DNA of 64,000 nucleotides from Colocasia esculenta (lineage: Eukaryota; Streptophyta; Magnoliopsida; Alismatales; Araceae). The DNA is taken from NCBI GenBank assembly GCA_014218235.1, contig CM024753.1, positions 5,952,001 through 6,016,000 on the forward strand, given 5' to 3'. Each line of letters opens with the position of its first letter. Positions within the stretch are counted from its first letter, which is position 1. A program made the position numbers and the translations under genes. The notes below the pieces were generated by a model. It was not told the origin of the DNA. It saw nothing but the letters and a program-made list of their open reading frames with translations, and made no database searches. Below, one piece after another: positions 26,301 through 35,879 of the stretch.

Positions 26301-29300
26301 TTGAGATCAAGACTTGTTCGTCGAGTCTGAACTTCATTTGATATGTGATGTATTTGAGATAAGCCCATCACTGACAACTACTAGTGATCTGCAAGGTTTT
26401 ATTAGAGATCAATGCAACTATGATATGATATGGTGCGATTTTGACGCACACATTCTATGTAGACTGCAACTTTTCAGAAGGCATATTGGTTTGGATATCC
26501 CTATGGCGACTTACTAGTGCATGACTTTGTTATTTCCCTGCCTCTTGTATAGATATTGCGACACTTCAAAACTCGAGGATGAGTTTTCTCGAACTAGGGG
26601 AGCATGATGGAGACCGAGAAGTTGAAGCAATGGTTTAAGCCCATTTGGGACCCATTTGAAGATTTCTTATTTTTCTGTAATTTTTTGGTGGATTTTTGCA
26701 CTATTTTAAAGTCCAAGGGTAAAGTAGTCAAAAAAGAGTCAAATTAGAGTCCATTTAGTTTTTATTATGTATTTTTGTATTTATTTATTTGAGTAGTCTT
26801 GTTTGGGTAGGACCGTAGGATTCTATATTTTTTCTCTTTAAGTTTCTAATATGATAAGTCTTATTAGGGATATAAGTCTATCTTTAATTTGAAGTCCATT
26901 AGGATTGGGAATAGCCCAAACCTATTTAAACACATGTATTGTTCTATTTTGAGATTATTACTGAATTGAAGGGAAAAAAAAGTTTGGCAATTGTTCTCTG
27001 CAATGGAGGAGGAGGAGCTTTGAGAAGAAGCTCCACCCCTAGGTGGTCCCTGCGAAAGGGGGGTGCGAAGCCTACACCCCCACCTTTTATCCCCTCTTCG
27101 GTGAGACTCTGGCTATTCTTTCCTTTTCTTCCGATGTCCCCCACTCTGTCCCGCATCATGTGCTCTTTGCTCAATCTTCATTTTTTATTTTTATTTTTTA
27201 AATTTGAGATTTCTAGCTCTCTAAATTCAATTTGATTAATTCATAAATGTCAACTTGTCAAAAGACCAAAAGTCCATAGCCAAAATAATAAGACAAGTTT
27301 AAAAACTTTTGCCCAAATAGTAAGCAACCACAAAATTAACAAGAACCAACAGTCTCAAAAAAGTCCAAAAGACACAATCCGTGAACTGAACAGAATCAAA
27401 CCAAATTGGTTTCTGTTCAGTTTGGTTTATATGAGTTTCGGTTTGGTTCCAAAGCAGAATTGGTTTGGTTTGGGTTAAAAATGGCCTTGAACTGAAGTTA
27501 CCGAACCATGTTCAGCCCATATTACTCAACAGAACTAACACATTCAAGTACCTCAAGTTCTAATCTATTAGATTCAATTAAGTACTCATGTTTTAGAAGT
27601 GTTTCTTTATAATCTAAAAAAAAACTAATTTAACTTATGGTCATTACGTACATGGACCACTGTGATTTGTTTGATGAAAGTCGATTTGGCTACAAGTCTT
27701 TGATGCTGTACCTGGATATATATCATTCTTTTGGGGTGACACCTGTATTGTATTTTCCTTTGCTGAATGTATTAGATGTCTTATTAATGTCCAACTTCAA
27801 CTAGCAGGCTGTAAATGGATTTTTTGAGTCTGGCAAACCTCTACATGCTCGTGATCATCAACCTCAGCATTCAACAGCAATTGGTGTTAGTTACTAGTAT
27901 GGATGTTGTTCAATTATTGGCATTTGCGTTTTCCTTTCTAATTCATATGACAATCTGCAATTTCATTGTTTACCCATTTATCAGCTCATCCCTCTTGGCA
28001 CTGGATCTGATTTTGCTCGGACATTTGGTTGGTTAGTCTTTACAATAGTTTACAAAAATTTGGATTGGATTCTTTTCTTGATGAACATTAAATGGAAACT
28101 ATTTATCTATATCAGGAAAAATGATCCTCATGAAGCAATAGAACGTATTGCTAAAGGTTTGTTTCTTCATCTTTTGCATGGACTTGATGTAAAACTACAT
28201 TGCTTCTATTTGGTCTCTGTTTTTCTATTTCCTCATTTCTATGTTCGGACTTTCTTGCTTCCTATGAAAGTTTGGAGAGTATCATGAGCAAGAAGATATA
28301 TTTGAACTTACGTTCACTGTTTGGGAAAGTCATTAGCCCATATGAGACAACATGTTTCCATTTCCTTTCTTTGAAAGGAGTGGCTGTGCAATTCTGGTAT
28401 AATTATGTGGCTTTCTTGTTAGAAGCTGGGCTAGCTTCTGATGCAAAATCGCCAATCTGTCTGTTTCTGTGCATGGTTGAGTATAGTCTGTGGTAGGATG
28501 ACAGCTGAACCTACTTGGGAGTGCGTGCCTAGTTCAACTGGATGGTTCATCTTAGGCATGAACTTTATTGCCCAACCAAGTATAATTTGCATTCTGGGAC
28601 AACTGGCTGAGGAGCCCGAGAACTTCTGATTTCAAGGTGCATCCTGCATTGAGAGTCATCTGCCTCCGGGAGCCTCTGCTCCATCCATCTTCGGTTGGGT
28701 GTTGCTTTCCAAAGTAGAGTTGTAAATGCAGCAGCAATAATTGAATCTACCCAATCAAATCCCGAACTTGCTGCCATATTCATGTTGAACATCCCAGTGG
28801 CAGTGCAGCTCGTTCAACTACCTGAGGCTGCTGGAAGCAGAGGTCCTGGAGCTGTGTCAACACCCCAATTCCACTTCTCTGGTCAGGCTTTCCTGGCTTC
28901 CTTTGATAGACACACTTGCAACCCAGGTCTTGCCTGCCGTTGTCTTTTACAAGCCAACATGGTAACTATAGGCATGTTGGTGTGAATAATGAATGTTGTA
29001 AGAATGCCTTAGATCTACTCTGGCTTGCTATTCTATTTTTAGAGTTTTTAAGGGGGGGGTGGCAATTTCTTGCATACATCTAAACTATTCTATAGCGTAA
29101 TGAACTCTGTAAGTGGACCATAGATCATGTTAGGTAAGCTCCAAACATGAGCTTTGCGTTTACATTGTAGTTTGTTTTGCATTAGATCTGCTATTTGAGT
29201 CGGTTTTCTTACTTGGAAAACATGGTAGAGCTTTCATCATCATTGTTTATCCCATCAATTGGAGCCAGCTTGATCCAACAAAAGGTCTAAAAAGGTATCA

Positions 29301-30666
29301 AATTTTTCTGGTGCGCTGCTGCCTGCATGATGACATCCTTCTCAATGTGGACATAAGAATACATAATATTTTCTTGAAGAGGAGAATAATATAACAATGA
29401 TCTGATGAAAATAGGCTGCGGGTGGAAAAATTCTTATTTGAGAGTATGGAAAAAAAATGAGTTCTTCGTTGTGTAATTTAAGCTTATGCATCTCAAAAGT
29501 AATACTCTTAAAAAAATAATGTGTCTCCCTCGGGCATCTATCTGCTAGAGGGGAGTTGAAACTTGACCTTTGATGTGAAATAAAAATGATAACTTTTAGC
29601 TTATCTACAATTACAGAACTGGATGAACCTAGCACTTCTCATTTTCTGTACTGTGTTATTAATTATATGAAGTTGCTTGTATTGTTACTCCATGAATAAA
29701 GCTTCACATTTGAGTGTGTTGCAGGGATGAAATCCAGGATAGATGTCGGTGTTATCCATGGAGAAAATGGAGAACCACACTACTTCATAAATGTTGCAGA
29801 TATTCATTTGTATGTGTCCGTCAGAGGTTATCTTAATGAGATGCATCATTATTAAACATTCACCGTACTTCTCTTTCTATCTTTGGAATACGTGCAGGAG
29901 TGCAAAGGCTGGTTTCTATGCATCCAAGTATAAACGGTTTGGAAATCTTTGTTATGTTTTTGGTGCTTTAAGGGGATTCATGGGACACACCAATCAAGAC
30001 CTCAGAATCAAGGTCTGGTTCCGGAAATGCCTTGATAAGAGGACTTTGCATACAACTTAAGATGTAACTTAACTTCTTTGCTATGACTTGATGTGCTACT
30101 TCCAGGTTGATAATGGTGATGGGGAAATATTTGAGAAAGTGACTGCTTTATGCATAGGAAATGCTAAATTCTTTGGTGGGGGCATGAAGATTACTCCGAT
30201 GGCGCATCCTACAAGTGGAAATCTTCAGGTGAACTATATTTTTATTTTCAATTGACAATCTAGGCACGGTGTTCAACTGCTGCCAACTTCACATGTGCAT
30301 TTTCTGTTGGGTGTACCAGGTTGTGATTCTTCAAAATTTCAAGTGGTATGATTTTGTTTTTAAACTGCACAAGCTCTACAATGGGACCCATCTTTCAGAA
30401 AGAATGTCTGTTCAAGGAGGTAAGGCCTTCATCAGCTTAAATCAAGTTGTCTTTTTCCATGAAGTGTGTTCCATACATTTATTTGTCTACCTGTCGTGTG
30501 GAAAACTTTACAACATTTAATTTTCTTCGCTCTCAGTGTACGAACAATCGAGGTTGAGACCTTGGAACGCACCAATGGTATCTTCGTTCAATCTGACGGG
30601 GAGTATCTAGGATTTCTTCCAAGAAAGTTCTCCATCATACCTGGTGCCATTGAAATGTTAGTCTAA
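17334..30666 (+). CDS. LCBK2: Sphingoid long-chain base kinase, LCBK2-like, 12 exons, one frame break in exon 11
   Basis: Phosphorylates sphingoid long-chain bases with ATP; DAG-kinase catalytic fold; the Arabidopsis relative (At2g46090) is called mitochondrial. Exons by GT-AG splicing and family similarity: 17334-17481, 17596-17672, 19248-19301, 19401-19460, 27808-27885, 27985-28031, 28116-28156, 29725-29809, 29898-30012, 30106-30228, 30320-30419, 30537-30666. Landmarks: DFVFVINPKGANGRTGKEWK (exons 1-2), TSGPSHAMDITRE (3), nucleotide-binding GGDGTLHE (residues 106-113), IPLGTGSDFARTFGW (6-7), FINVADIHLSAKAGFYASKY (8-9), NAKFFGGGMKITP (10), NFKWYDFVFKLHKLYNGTH (11), VQSDGEYLGFLPRKF (12). All junctions join in phase except exons 11-12. 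Exon 11 appears to lack one base near 30398-30400: before it the frame reads NGTHLS, after it KNVCSRS joins SVRTIEV as in relatives. As written, translation changes frame for the last 50 residues and stops early in exon 12. With one extra base the product would be 352 residues. Confidence 0.9.
20340..21245. repeat. GATCGG-rich repeat split by a foldback MITE
   Basis: The left part (20340-20480) and right part (21110-21235) share GATCGGATCGG, CCAATCC and GGCCGATC words and read like two halves of one repeat. Between them lies the inverted-repeat element at 20542-21078. I read this as a MITE inserted into an older repeat. The older repeat's family is unknown to me. Confidence 0.45.
20542..21078. 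mobile_element. Foldback MITE with arms of about 240 bp
   Basis: The left arm starts AAGTAAATATTAGTATTTGT and ends AAATAAACCCAATAGAA near 20772. The right arm is its reverse complement, starting TTCTATTGGGTTTATTT at 20840. The arms match over nearly their full length with scattered differences. A further partial arm of the same family lies at 22411-22540. No coding capacity. Confidence 0.8.
21640..21745. repeat. Tandem duplication, CT-rich, two copies of about 52 bp
   Basis: The block with CTTTCTTTCTACCTTGCTC and AACCTTACCCCTAGGGA occurs twice in a row, differing by a few bases. Confidence 0.8.
22411..22540. repeat. Solo arm of the foldback MITE family
   Basis: GTTTCATTTATTTAAGATAT, then ATTTGAATTCAATTAAAA, then AATCAACTCTC run in the same order as the left arm of the element at 20542. 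No partner arm is seen nearby, so it is a truncated copy. Confidence 0.6.
22784..22957. mobile_element. Small hairpin MITE, 174 bp
   Basis: Ends are GTGCAGCAAGTGCTTT and AAAGCACTTGCTGCAC, perfect inverted repeats. Inner pairs also match (CCACATGGGG with CCCCATGTG, AAGACTTGGGATGAGAA with TTCTTATCCTAAGTCTT). I could not confirm a target-site duplication. Confidence 0.75.
23209..23730. repeat. T-rich tandem repeat, unit about 28-30 bp
   Basis: The unit CACTGTTTTTCTCACTGATT plus TTTATTTT is repeated about 17 times with point changes and small indels. It shows as the complementary ENSENKN-like pattern on the other strand, so short open frames there are artefacts. Confidence 0.85.
24296..24837 (+). 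repeat. 5' LTR (542 bp) of the intronic element
   Basis: It is similar to 26605-27158 over its length, with many point differences and a few small indels (542 against 554 bp), so the insertion is not recent. Confidence 0.9.
25632..26162 (+). pseudogene. Unidentified open frame in the intronic LTR element
   Basis: An open frame of about 176 codons lies in the internal region. From about 25860 it reads like normal protein (NEKSTKIILDEEHQNNY, DGVWRTIDPSRSYITW) and a further 67-codon stretch follows at 26314-26517. I do not recognise the family. It does not look like gag or pol. It could be a captured host gene fragment or a remnant of a diverged retroelement protein. The first 60 codons look like noise, so the true start, if any, is unknown. 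Confidence 0.3.
26605..27158 (+). repeat. 3' LTR (554 bp) of the intronic element
   Basis: Starts TGATGGAGACC after the purine tract and ends CCGCATCA. See the whole-element entry. Confidence 0.9.
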
Positions 30667-31124
30667 ACCCACTGCAGCCACCGTCCGTCCGTAAGTTTTC
30701 CATCTCTTTCAAGTCGTAGGAGATGAGAGATCATGCCGTCCTCTGAAATAAGCTTCCCGTTTTGACGAGCTGGCAGTGGTACATGTTTTGACCGAGACAG
30801 GTACGAGGTCTCCATGGTTTTGTTGAGCTCGAAGATTTTGTAACAGTGCCGTGTAGTAGTTTTGAGCCTGCAGGTTTCAGGGCAAGTAAGGCCCGCAAGT
30901 GAAAAAGGAATAGCTTGCTCGGTTTGGTGCACCAGGCAACATAAGACATGACAAAACCACAGTTCCTAATCGTCGTGTGAACTGTGTTGATGGTGTTCTG
31001 TTGTTGACTGACATCTTCTTCCAGTCCTCTGGGCATGGCTTTGGCTTTCTCAAGGTTTCTACATGTTACTAGGCATTTCTCGCATAGTGTAACCTCTTTC
31101 CCCGACTTAAGGTAGGGACGTGAA
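30667..31124 (+). other. 3' flank of the LCBK2-like gene
   Basis: Probable 3' untranslated region and short intergenic stretch. No domains in any frame. Confidence 0.4.
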
Positions 31125-31281
31125 CAGTGACGGATCTATCTTAGGGTTAGTGGAGTCGCATGGTCTCATTGGATTGAAATTTTTTTATTAAACATAAAAT
31201 TTTACTATTAGTAATCTCATTGGATTAAGAAAATATGTCAAAAGATACATCTATTAAATGAAAATTCTGAATCCGTCATTA
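31125..31281. mobile_element. hAT-type MITE, 157 bp
   Basis: The ends CAGTGACGGATC and, reversed at the right, TAATGACGGATTC are imperfect inverted repeats. An 8-bp duplication GACGTGAA flanks it at 31117-31124 and 31282-31289; eight bases is typical of hAT elements. Related copies lie at 42389-42637 and 47989-48144. Confidence 0.75.
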
Positions 31282-31289
31282 GACGTGAA

Positions 31290-33354
31290 TACGGGATACG
31301 TGGGGTTATAAACTATTTCTTCTTTTGCTCTCACTAAATAAAAAGGTTCTGTCGAGCATGCGGACTAAATCCCCTGCAATTTCATTTGTTTAGAGGCTCA
31401 AAAAAATTCAAGATAATACATAAGCTACATACGTGTTTACGAAAAGCCCTATGAAAAGTATCGAACTGATGAATGAGAAGTCGCAGAGGTTCGTACTTCG
31501 TACCTAGCATTTGAATTGAAAGGATTATTAGCATTTAAAAATTCCTGTACATGTCATTAATAAACTGGGTCGGCGCAACAGCGGCACGATCGTCACCTGA
31601 CTTCAAGGTGCCGCTGGTGGCGCGTCAATGAAATCTGTGTGTTCGAGCTAGGACGCGAAGATGGATTATTATCGTAATTTAAGCCTAAGTTTAAAAGTAG
31701 AAGATTCTCTTTTTCATTATTAACCAAAAGTATTGAAGAACATTTTGAAAGAATTATTGTATCCACTTTATACACCGTCAGATTTTGTTTAGATATATCC
31801 TCTGAGAACAATATACGTAAAGGGGAGATTTTGCAATTTGTTGGAACTCAACAGAAGGTCGGTCTTTTAGCCAATCTATTGTTGAATAATTTAGTTATAC
31901 TGAAAACATAATTAGCTTCTTTGCTTACTGAAATTTGTCAAACGCGTTACAATATTGAATAATCTGTTAACAATAGATGAGACATCCGAAGCCATCGCGT
32001 GGACCAGTCTATCAAAGAACTGCCGACTTAGAATGAGCTAAAGAGCAACACCAAACAAAGGAAAAATAAAGAACCGCTCACCATCATATGCTCCGAGCAT
32101 ACCGCACACTGGTACCAATGGTGAAGCTAACGCGAAAGCTTCCAAGCTCCACTAATCATCTAAAACCATGGAATTTACAGTAACAGTCAATTAGAACACC
32201 AGCAAAACATCTAATTCATTTTTGCACACTTTCCCTTTTCAGGTGAAAAAGCAATTGGAACATACTCATCAATTAATATAACCAGAATACCGCACCGATA
32301 TGGTGTGACCTTAGATCCAACAATTGTTTAAAGAACCTGGCAAGAATTTAGCAACCAGCCGCATGTCTGACATTAAATCTTGTCGTCGTGTTGTTAGATC
32401 ATAAAGAATTTTGGACGTTCTGGTGAAACAAGGATATTTCTACCAGCGGCAACTTTGACTCTTCCATTTGCGTCTCTATCATTTCACATGGCATTCGAGC
32501 GTTTAAGAGATTTGAAAGATAACAATATGGTCCTTAGTTTGGCTAGACAGCATCTTTAATTCATGCGCCAACTTGTTTATTATTATAAAACCTTTTATCA
32601 CCAGTATTGGCACTAGCATCATATATACTACGAAGAATCCAATGGGTCAATAGGAAATGGAGCAAACAGTTACTTTCTGAAAATGATCAATCTCAAGGAG
32701 AAGTAATTTCATAATATCCTTCATCTACCAAGAAACAGAGAAAAATATGATGCAATTTTTAAAACAATTTTTTATTGATAATCATCCAAGAAAAGCGAAC
32801 AAAATCATTTACCCAGTGGTAAAGAATGTAAATCTGAACATTTGATTATAGGTTAAAAAAATGAAGCATCAAGTACAGTTGATGTGGCAATTTGGGAGAT
32901 ACGAAAATAAACAGTTTCATGGTACTGAACACCCCGCTTGCAGCAGATGATTGATAGAATGACGGCCCAAGGTTGACGGATGTAATGGATCCTGATTATA
33001 GGCTGACAGTGCTCTGTGCTTTATGAAATTAAAAAAAAAGGAATAAATAATTGCACAGGAAAGGCTGAAGAGACACCAGATAATGACCCAGCTTGTTACT
33101 TCTCATGGATTGTAAATACACAATTTTGTATAAAATATCATTATAGCTCACCAGTTCCAATTCCATATGCGTTAACACGATAATACAAACCTTGGATTCT
33201 CCGGAGGCCCTCCAACAGTTGTGGCGACCTCCAAAGAAAACTACAGATGACACCAGAGAAAGCATTACATCTGTAATATAATATACAAAACTAGCTTCAG
33301 ACATAAGTCAAACCCGATGTCTATTGTCATTTTCTTGCATTACATCGGACACCC
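31290..33354. other. Intergenic DNA between the convergent LCBK2-like and BPS1-like genes
   Basis: AT-rich, with no recognisable coding sequence. The right end, from roughly 32800, may be 3' untranslated sequence of the BPS1-like gene on the minus strand. Confidence 0.4.
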
Positions 33355-34437
33355 TTAAATTACAAAGCAAAGCATCACGGCCAGACAAAACAATCTGGAA
33401 GAAATCCCCAACTTCCTTTGATAGGAGGTCAAGGCCACCGCAGCCTTCTCCGCAGCCTCACCTAGCTCTGTAACCAATACCTGCAGCCTTTCAACCTTTT
33501 CTTTTCTTTCACTGACAATTTGGGAAGATCTATCCTCTTTCTGGTCAATGCCATTCTCTTTATGAAGGCTGTTTGCTCCAAAGTGAGTAGTGCCGCTAGT
33601 CAAATCATGCAGCTTCTCCGAACAGTAGCTCACTGCTTCCAGTTCTCTCAATATTATCGGCCTGCCAGATGAAATCCTTCTCCTAATCTCCCCATTCACA
33701 TAACCTTGCAAGTCATTAAAGAGTGTAGCCCACAGGAATTTTTCAGTAACTTGCAAGTCCATGAGTGGTCTTGAGGAGCTCGTGAAAGCTGCTGAAAAGA
33801 CGCTACAAACAAAAATGGTCTGCACCTTCACTCCATACATCGCTTGCATTAGAATCTTACCCTTTGATGAGTTCTTACTCTTCGGGAAACAGAGAGATCT
33901 TGCAAGTTCCTCTAGGTTAAAACAAGAGTTTTCAATCTTCGGACTCCTTGACTTGAATCGCTGCATCCAATCAATCAGAGATATATTGGCTTTCTTGAGC
34001 TGTTCTTCCGAAGGAAACTCACCTGAAGGGTCAATAACATGTAGGGCATACTGGAGCAAAAGCTGGCCTTGGTCAAGTCGGGAGATCTCGGAGCTAAATG
34101 CAATACATATATCAAGCAGCTTCACACTATTGTCGAGGTACATGTCCATCCACTGACTATCCCAGTCAGAAACTGGAAATTGAAGATCTGTAATAAGAGT
34201 CTTGACATCATTGTGTGTCTCAGACAAAGATTCCATCGCACGTCTCATCCATGATAAACTAACGACCTCTGATTCATCTTTCGGCTTAAGCTTCCTGAAT
34301 CTATCTGCCAAAGTTTCCTCAAAAGCATTCAATAGGCTTTTAAGCTTTGGCGGTATGTACGAGCCCTTGGGTAATATCATCCTGAGGGGCTTTCCGAAGG
34401 GGAAAAATGGCCACTGGCCGTCATGAGGACGACTCAT
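33355..34437 (-). CDS. BPS1: BYPASS1 (BPS1)-like protein, DUF793 family
   Basis: Arabidopsis BPS1 restrains production of a mobile root-derived signal that stops shoot growth; the biochemistry of the family is unknown. The single coding exon gives 360 residues (Arabidopsis protein about 350). The start MSRPHDGQWPFFPFG matches the known N-terminus. Conserved blocks follow: PLRMILPKGSY, LNAFEETLADR, RKLKPK, LSWMRRAMESLSETHNDVKT, YLDNSVKLLDICIAFSSE, SKGKILMQAMYGVKVQT, IFVCSVFSAAF, DLQGYVNGEIRRR. I chose the ATG at 34437 because it matches the family start and is the first ATG after the leader intron; the frame stays open to 34467 only through a TTG. The C-terminus ends in a hydrophobic stretch. 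A leader exon lies upstream (see intron entry). The frame is intact and convergent with the kinase gene. Confidence 0.93.
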   Translation of the reverse strand: MSRPHDGQWPFFPFGKPLRMILPKGSYIPPKLKSLLNAFEETLADRFRKLKPKDESEVVSLSWMRRAMESLSETHNDVKTLITDLQFPVSDWDSQWMDMYLDNSVKLLDICIAFSSEISRLDQGQLLLQYALHVIDPSGEFPSEEQLKKANISLIDWMQRFKSRSPKIENSCFNLEELARSLCFPKSKNSSKGKILMQAMYGVKVQTIFVCSVFSAAFTSSSRPLMDLQVTEKFLWATLFNDLQGYVNGEIRRRISSGRPIILRELEAVSYCSEKLHDLTSGTTHFGANSLHKENGIDQKEDRSSQIVSERKEKVERLQVLVTELGEAAEKAAVALTSYQRKLGISSRLFCLAVMLCFVI

Positions 34438-34476
34438 TTTGGTAACTTGTTCAAAAGTAGATGTCAACCAAGCAAG

Positions 34477-35555
34477 CTGGCCAAGAAAACAGAATGAGAA
34501 ACAGTTAATAACTCCAGATGTTAAAAATTTGATTGTGGAATTTATCTCGGAAAATCTTCATCAAGAATATGATAGTGATTGCACGTCAAATTGCACAATT
34601 CACAAACTATAACCAACACATGCGAATTCTTACAGTCAATGACTGAACAAATATGAAACACACAAGCAAACAATTCAAGGATTTTATTCATCTGCAAAAG
34701 CATATCTCAAAGCGATGCATCAATCAACATGTTTTTGTAAATTCCTTGGTTGCATACTGGAAGGGGAAGGAGAGTCGGAGATTAAATGAACTCCAAATAT
34801 CTCGCTAGATGCAAGATGGTAGTGACTACATATCAAATTGCACAAATTATAAGCTCTGACCAAGATATGCTAAATTTATACAGCCGATGACAACGTGAAT
34901 CTGACGCATCAGTAACCAATACATGATAAAATCATTCGAGACAAAAGTACATCCCAAGATGACGAATCAATCAGCATGTTCTTGTGAATTCCTCGTTGCA
35001 AAATAGAAGGAGAGGGAGAATCAGAGATCAAACGATCTCGCTAAATAGAAGACCCCATCCAAATGGGAATAAAACTTCAGATCATCGATCAGAAATTTAA
35101 GAACGAAATTCCCAGACAAAAGGACGGCAATAGCCGAGGAATCTCGTCAAATAATGATCAAAAGCTCCTCCAATCCATCTCCTGCCCCTCTAGGAACCCT
35201 TCTCAAAGGTAGATCTAGAAAGTTATAGCCATCATCTGCCGCCGCCAACAAGATAACTACCAGATTCACCAAACAAATAGAACAGAAATGAAGAAAAACA
35301 GACTCGGACATAACGAGACAGCCCAAAGGACAGAATAACAACAGGAAATCGTCTAAGGAAGCACAACCGAGACAGATCAAGCCATCCAACCATCATCGGA
35401 CGCAGGAATCAAACACTAAACAAACAAAAACAAAAGATTCTCAGATCAAACGAAGAACCAGCAGAACAGAAGAGAAATCTACAGATCCGCACCAGATTCC
35501 ACACGCAGAGATGGGAAACAAGATGGGGAACAGGAGGAACGGGGACGATCGGTAC
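34477..35555 (-). other. Leader (5' UTR) intron of the BPS1-like gene, 1079 bp
   Basis: Reading the minus strand, the donor is CTATCTCAG|GTACCG at 35556/35555. The acceptor, after the pyrimidine-rich TGTTTTCTTGGCCAG, is at 34477/34476. The coding exon begins 39 bases later. Long leader introns often raise expression in plants (known), but its role here is inferred. Confidence 0.7.
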
Positions 35556-35692
35556 CTGAGATAGAAGAAATCTCGCGTCGGCAGGTAAGCGGTCGTGGTA
35601 AACGCTGAGCCCGGGGCGGCGTAAGCGATGAGCAAGCAGTTCTGCCCACAGAAAGACGCGAAAGCTATACGGCTTGGGCGCTCACAGCTCTC

Positions 35693-35700
35693 AAACCCTA
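35693..35700 (-). promoter_or_regulatory. Telo-box in the BPS1-like leader/promoter
   Basis: AAACCCTA on the plus strand (TAGGGTTT on the gene's strand) lies near the likely start of transcription. Telo-boxes are frequent in promoters or leaders of broadly expressed plant genes. The function here is inferred. Confidence 0.5.
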
Positions 35701-35755
35701 TCTTTTGTTGCTGCCCCCCGGCCCCCACCCCACCACCACCACACAACTTTACATA

Positions 35756-35851
35756 ATTCTACGGTATTCTAGATAATAGCGCCTACACCCTTCTAAGTTC
35801 AATCAAACCTTTCTATACTATTCTGCGGTATTCTAGATAATAGCGTCTACA
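35756..35851. repeat. Direct repeat, two copies of a 32-bp block
   Basis: CGGTATTCTAGATAATAGCG with flanks occurs at 35756-35787 and 35820-35851, about 64 bp apart, just upstream of the BPS1-like gene. Confidence 0.85.
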
Positions 35852-35879
35852 ACCTACCCAGTTTGACATACGCACAAGA

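Larger units (their letters stand above)
24296..27158 (+). mobile_element. Non-autonomous LTR retrotransposon inside intron 4 of LCBK2
   Basis: Complete structure: 5' LTR 24296-24837 and 3' LTR 26605-27158, both starting TGATG and ending CATCA. The primer-binding site TGGTATCAGAGC sits at 24842-24853, four bases after the 5' LTR, and matches initiator-Met tRNA. A purine-rich stretch (AACTAGGGGAGCA) precedes the 3' LTR. The 5-bp flanks TGTGT (24291-24295) and TGTGC (27159-27163) are a target duplication with one change. The internal region is only 1767 bp and has no recognisable gag, protease, RT or integrase, so it must have moved with proteins of another element. The end of the internal region (CTCGAGGATGAGTTTTCTCG) resembles the 3' end of Ty3/gypsy elements. 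It lies in the same orientation as the kinase gene. Confidence 0.9.
19461..27807 (+). other. Intron 4 of the LCBK2-like gene, 8.35 kb
   Basis: The donor is CATGAG|GTGAGG and the acceptor CTAGCAG|GCTGTAAAT, joining GGDGTLHE to AVNGFFESGKP. The other introns are 84-117 bp except introns 2 (1575 bp) and 7 (1568 bp). Most of the extra length is inserted DNA: a foldback MITE, two smaller MITEs, a CT/T-rich tandem repeat and a complete LTR element. A run of 12 G occurs at 19670-19681. Confidence 0.85.

Noticed and set aside
34438..34467. N-terminal extension of the BPS1-like frame
   Set aside because: It begins with TTG, lies right after the leader-intron acceptor, and the family N-terminus MSRPHDG starts at 34437.
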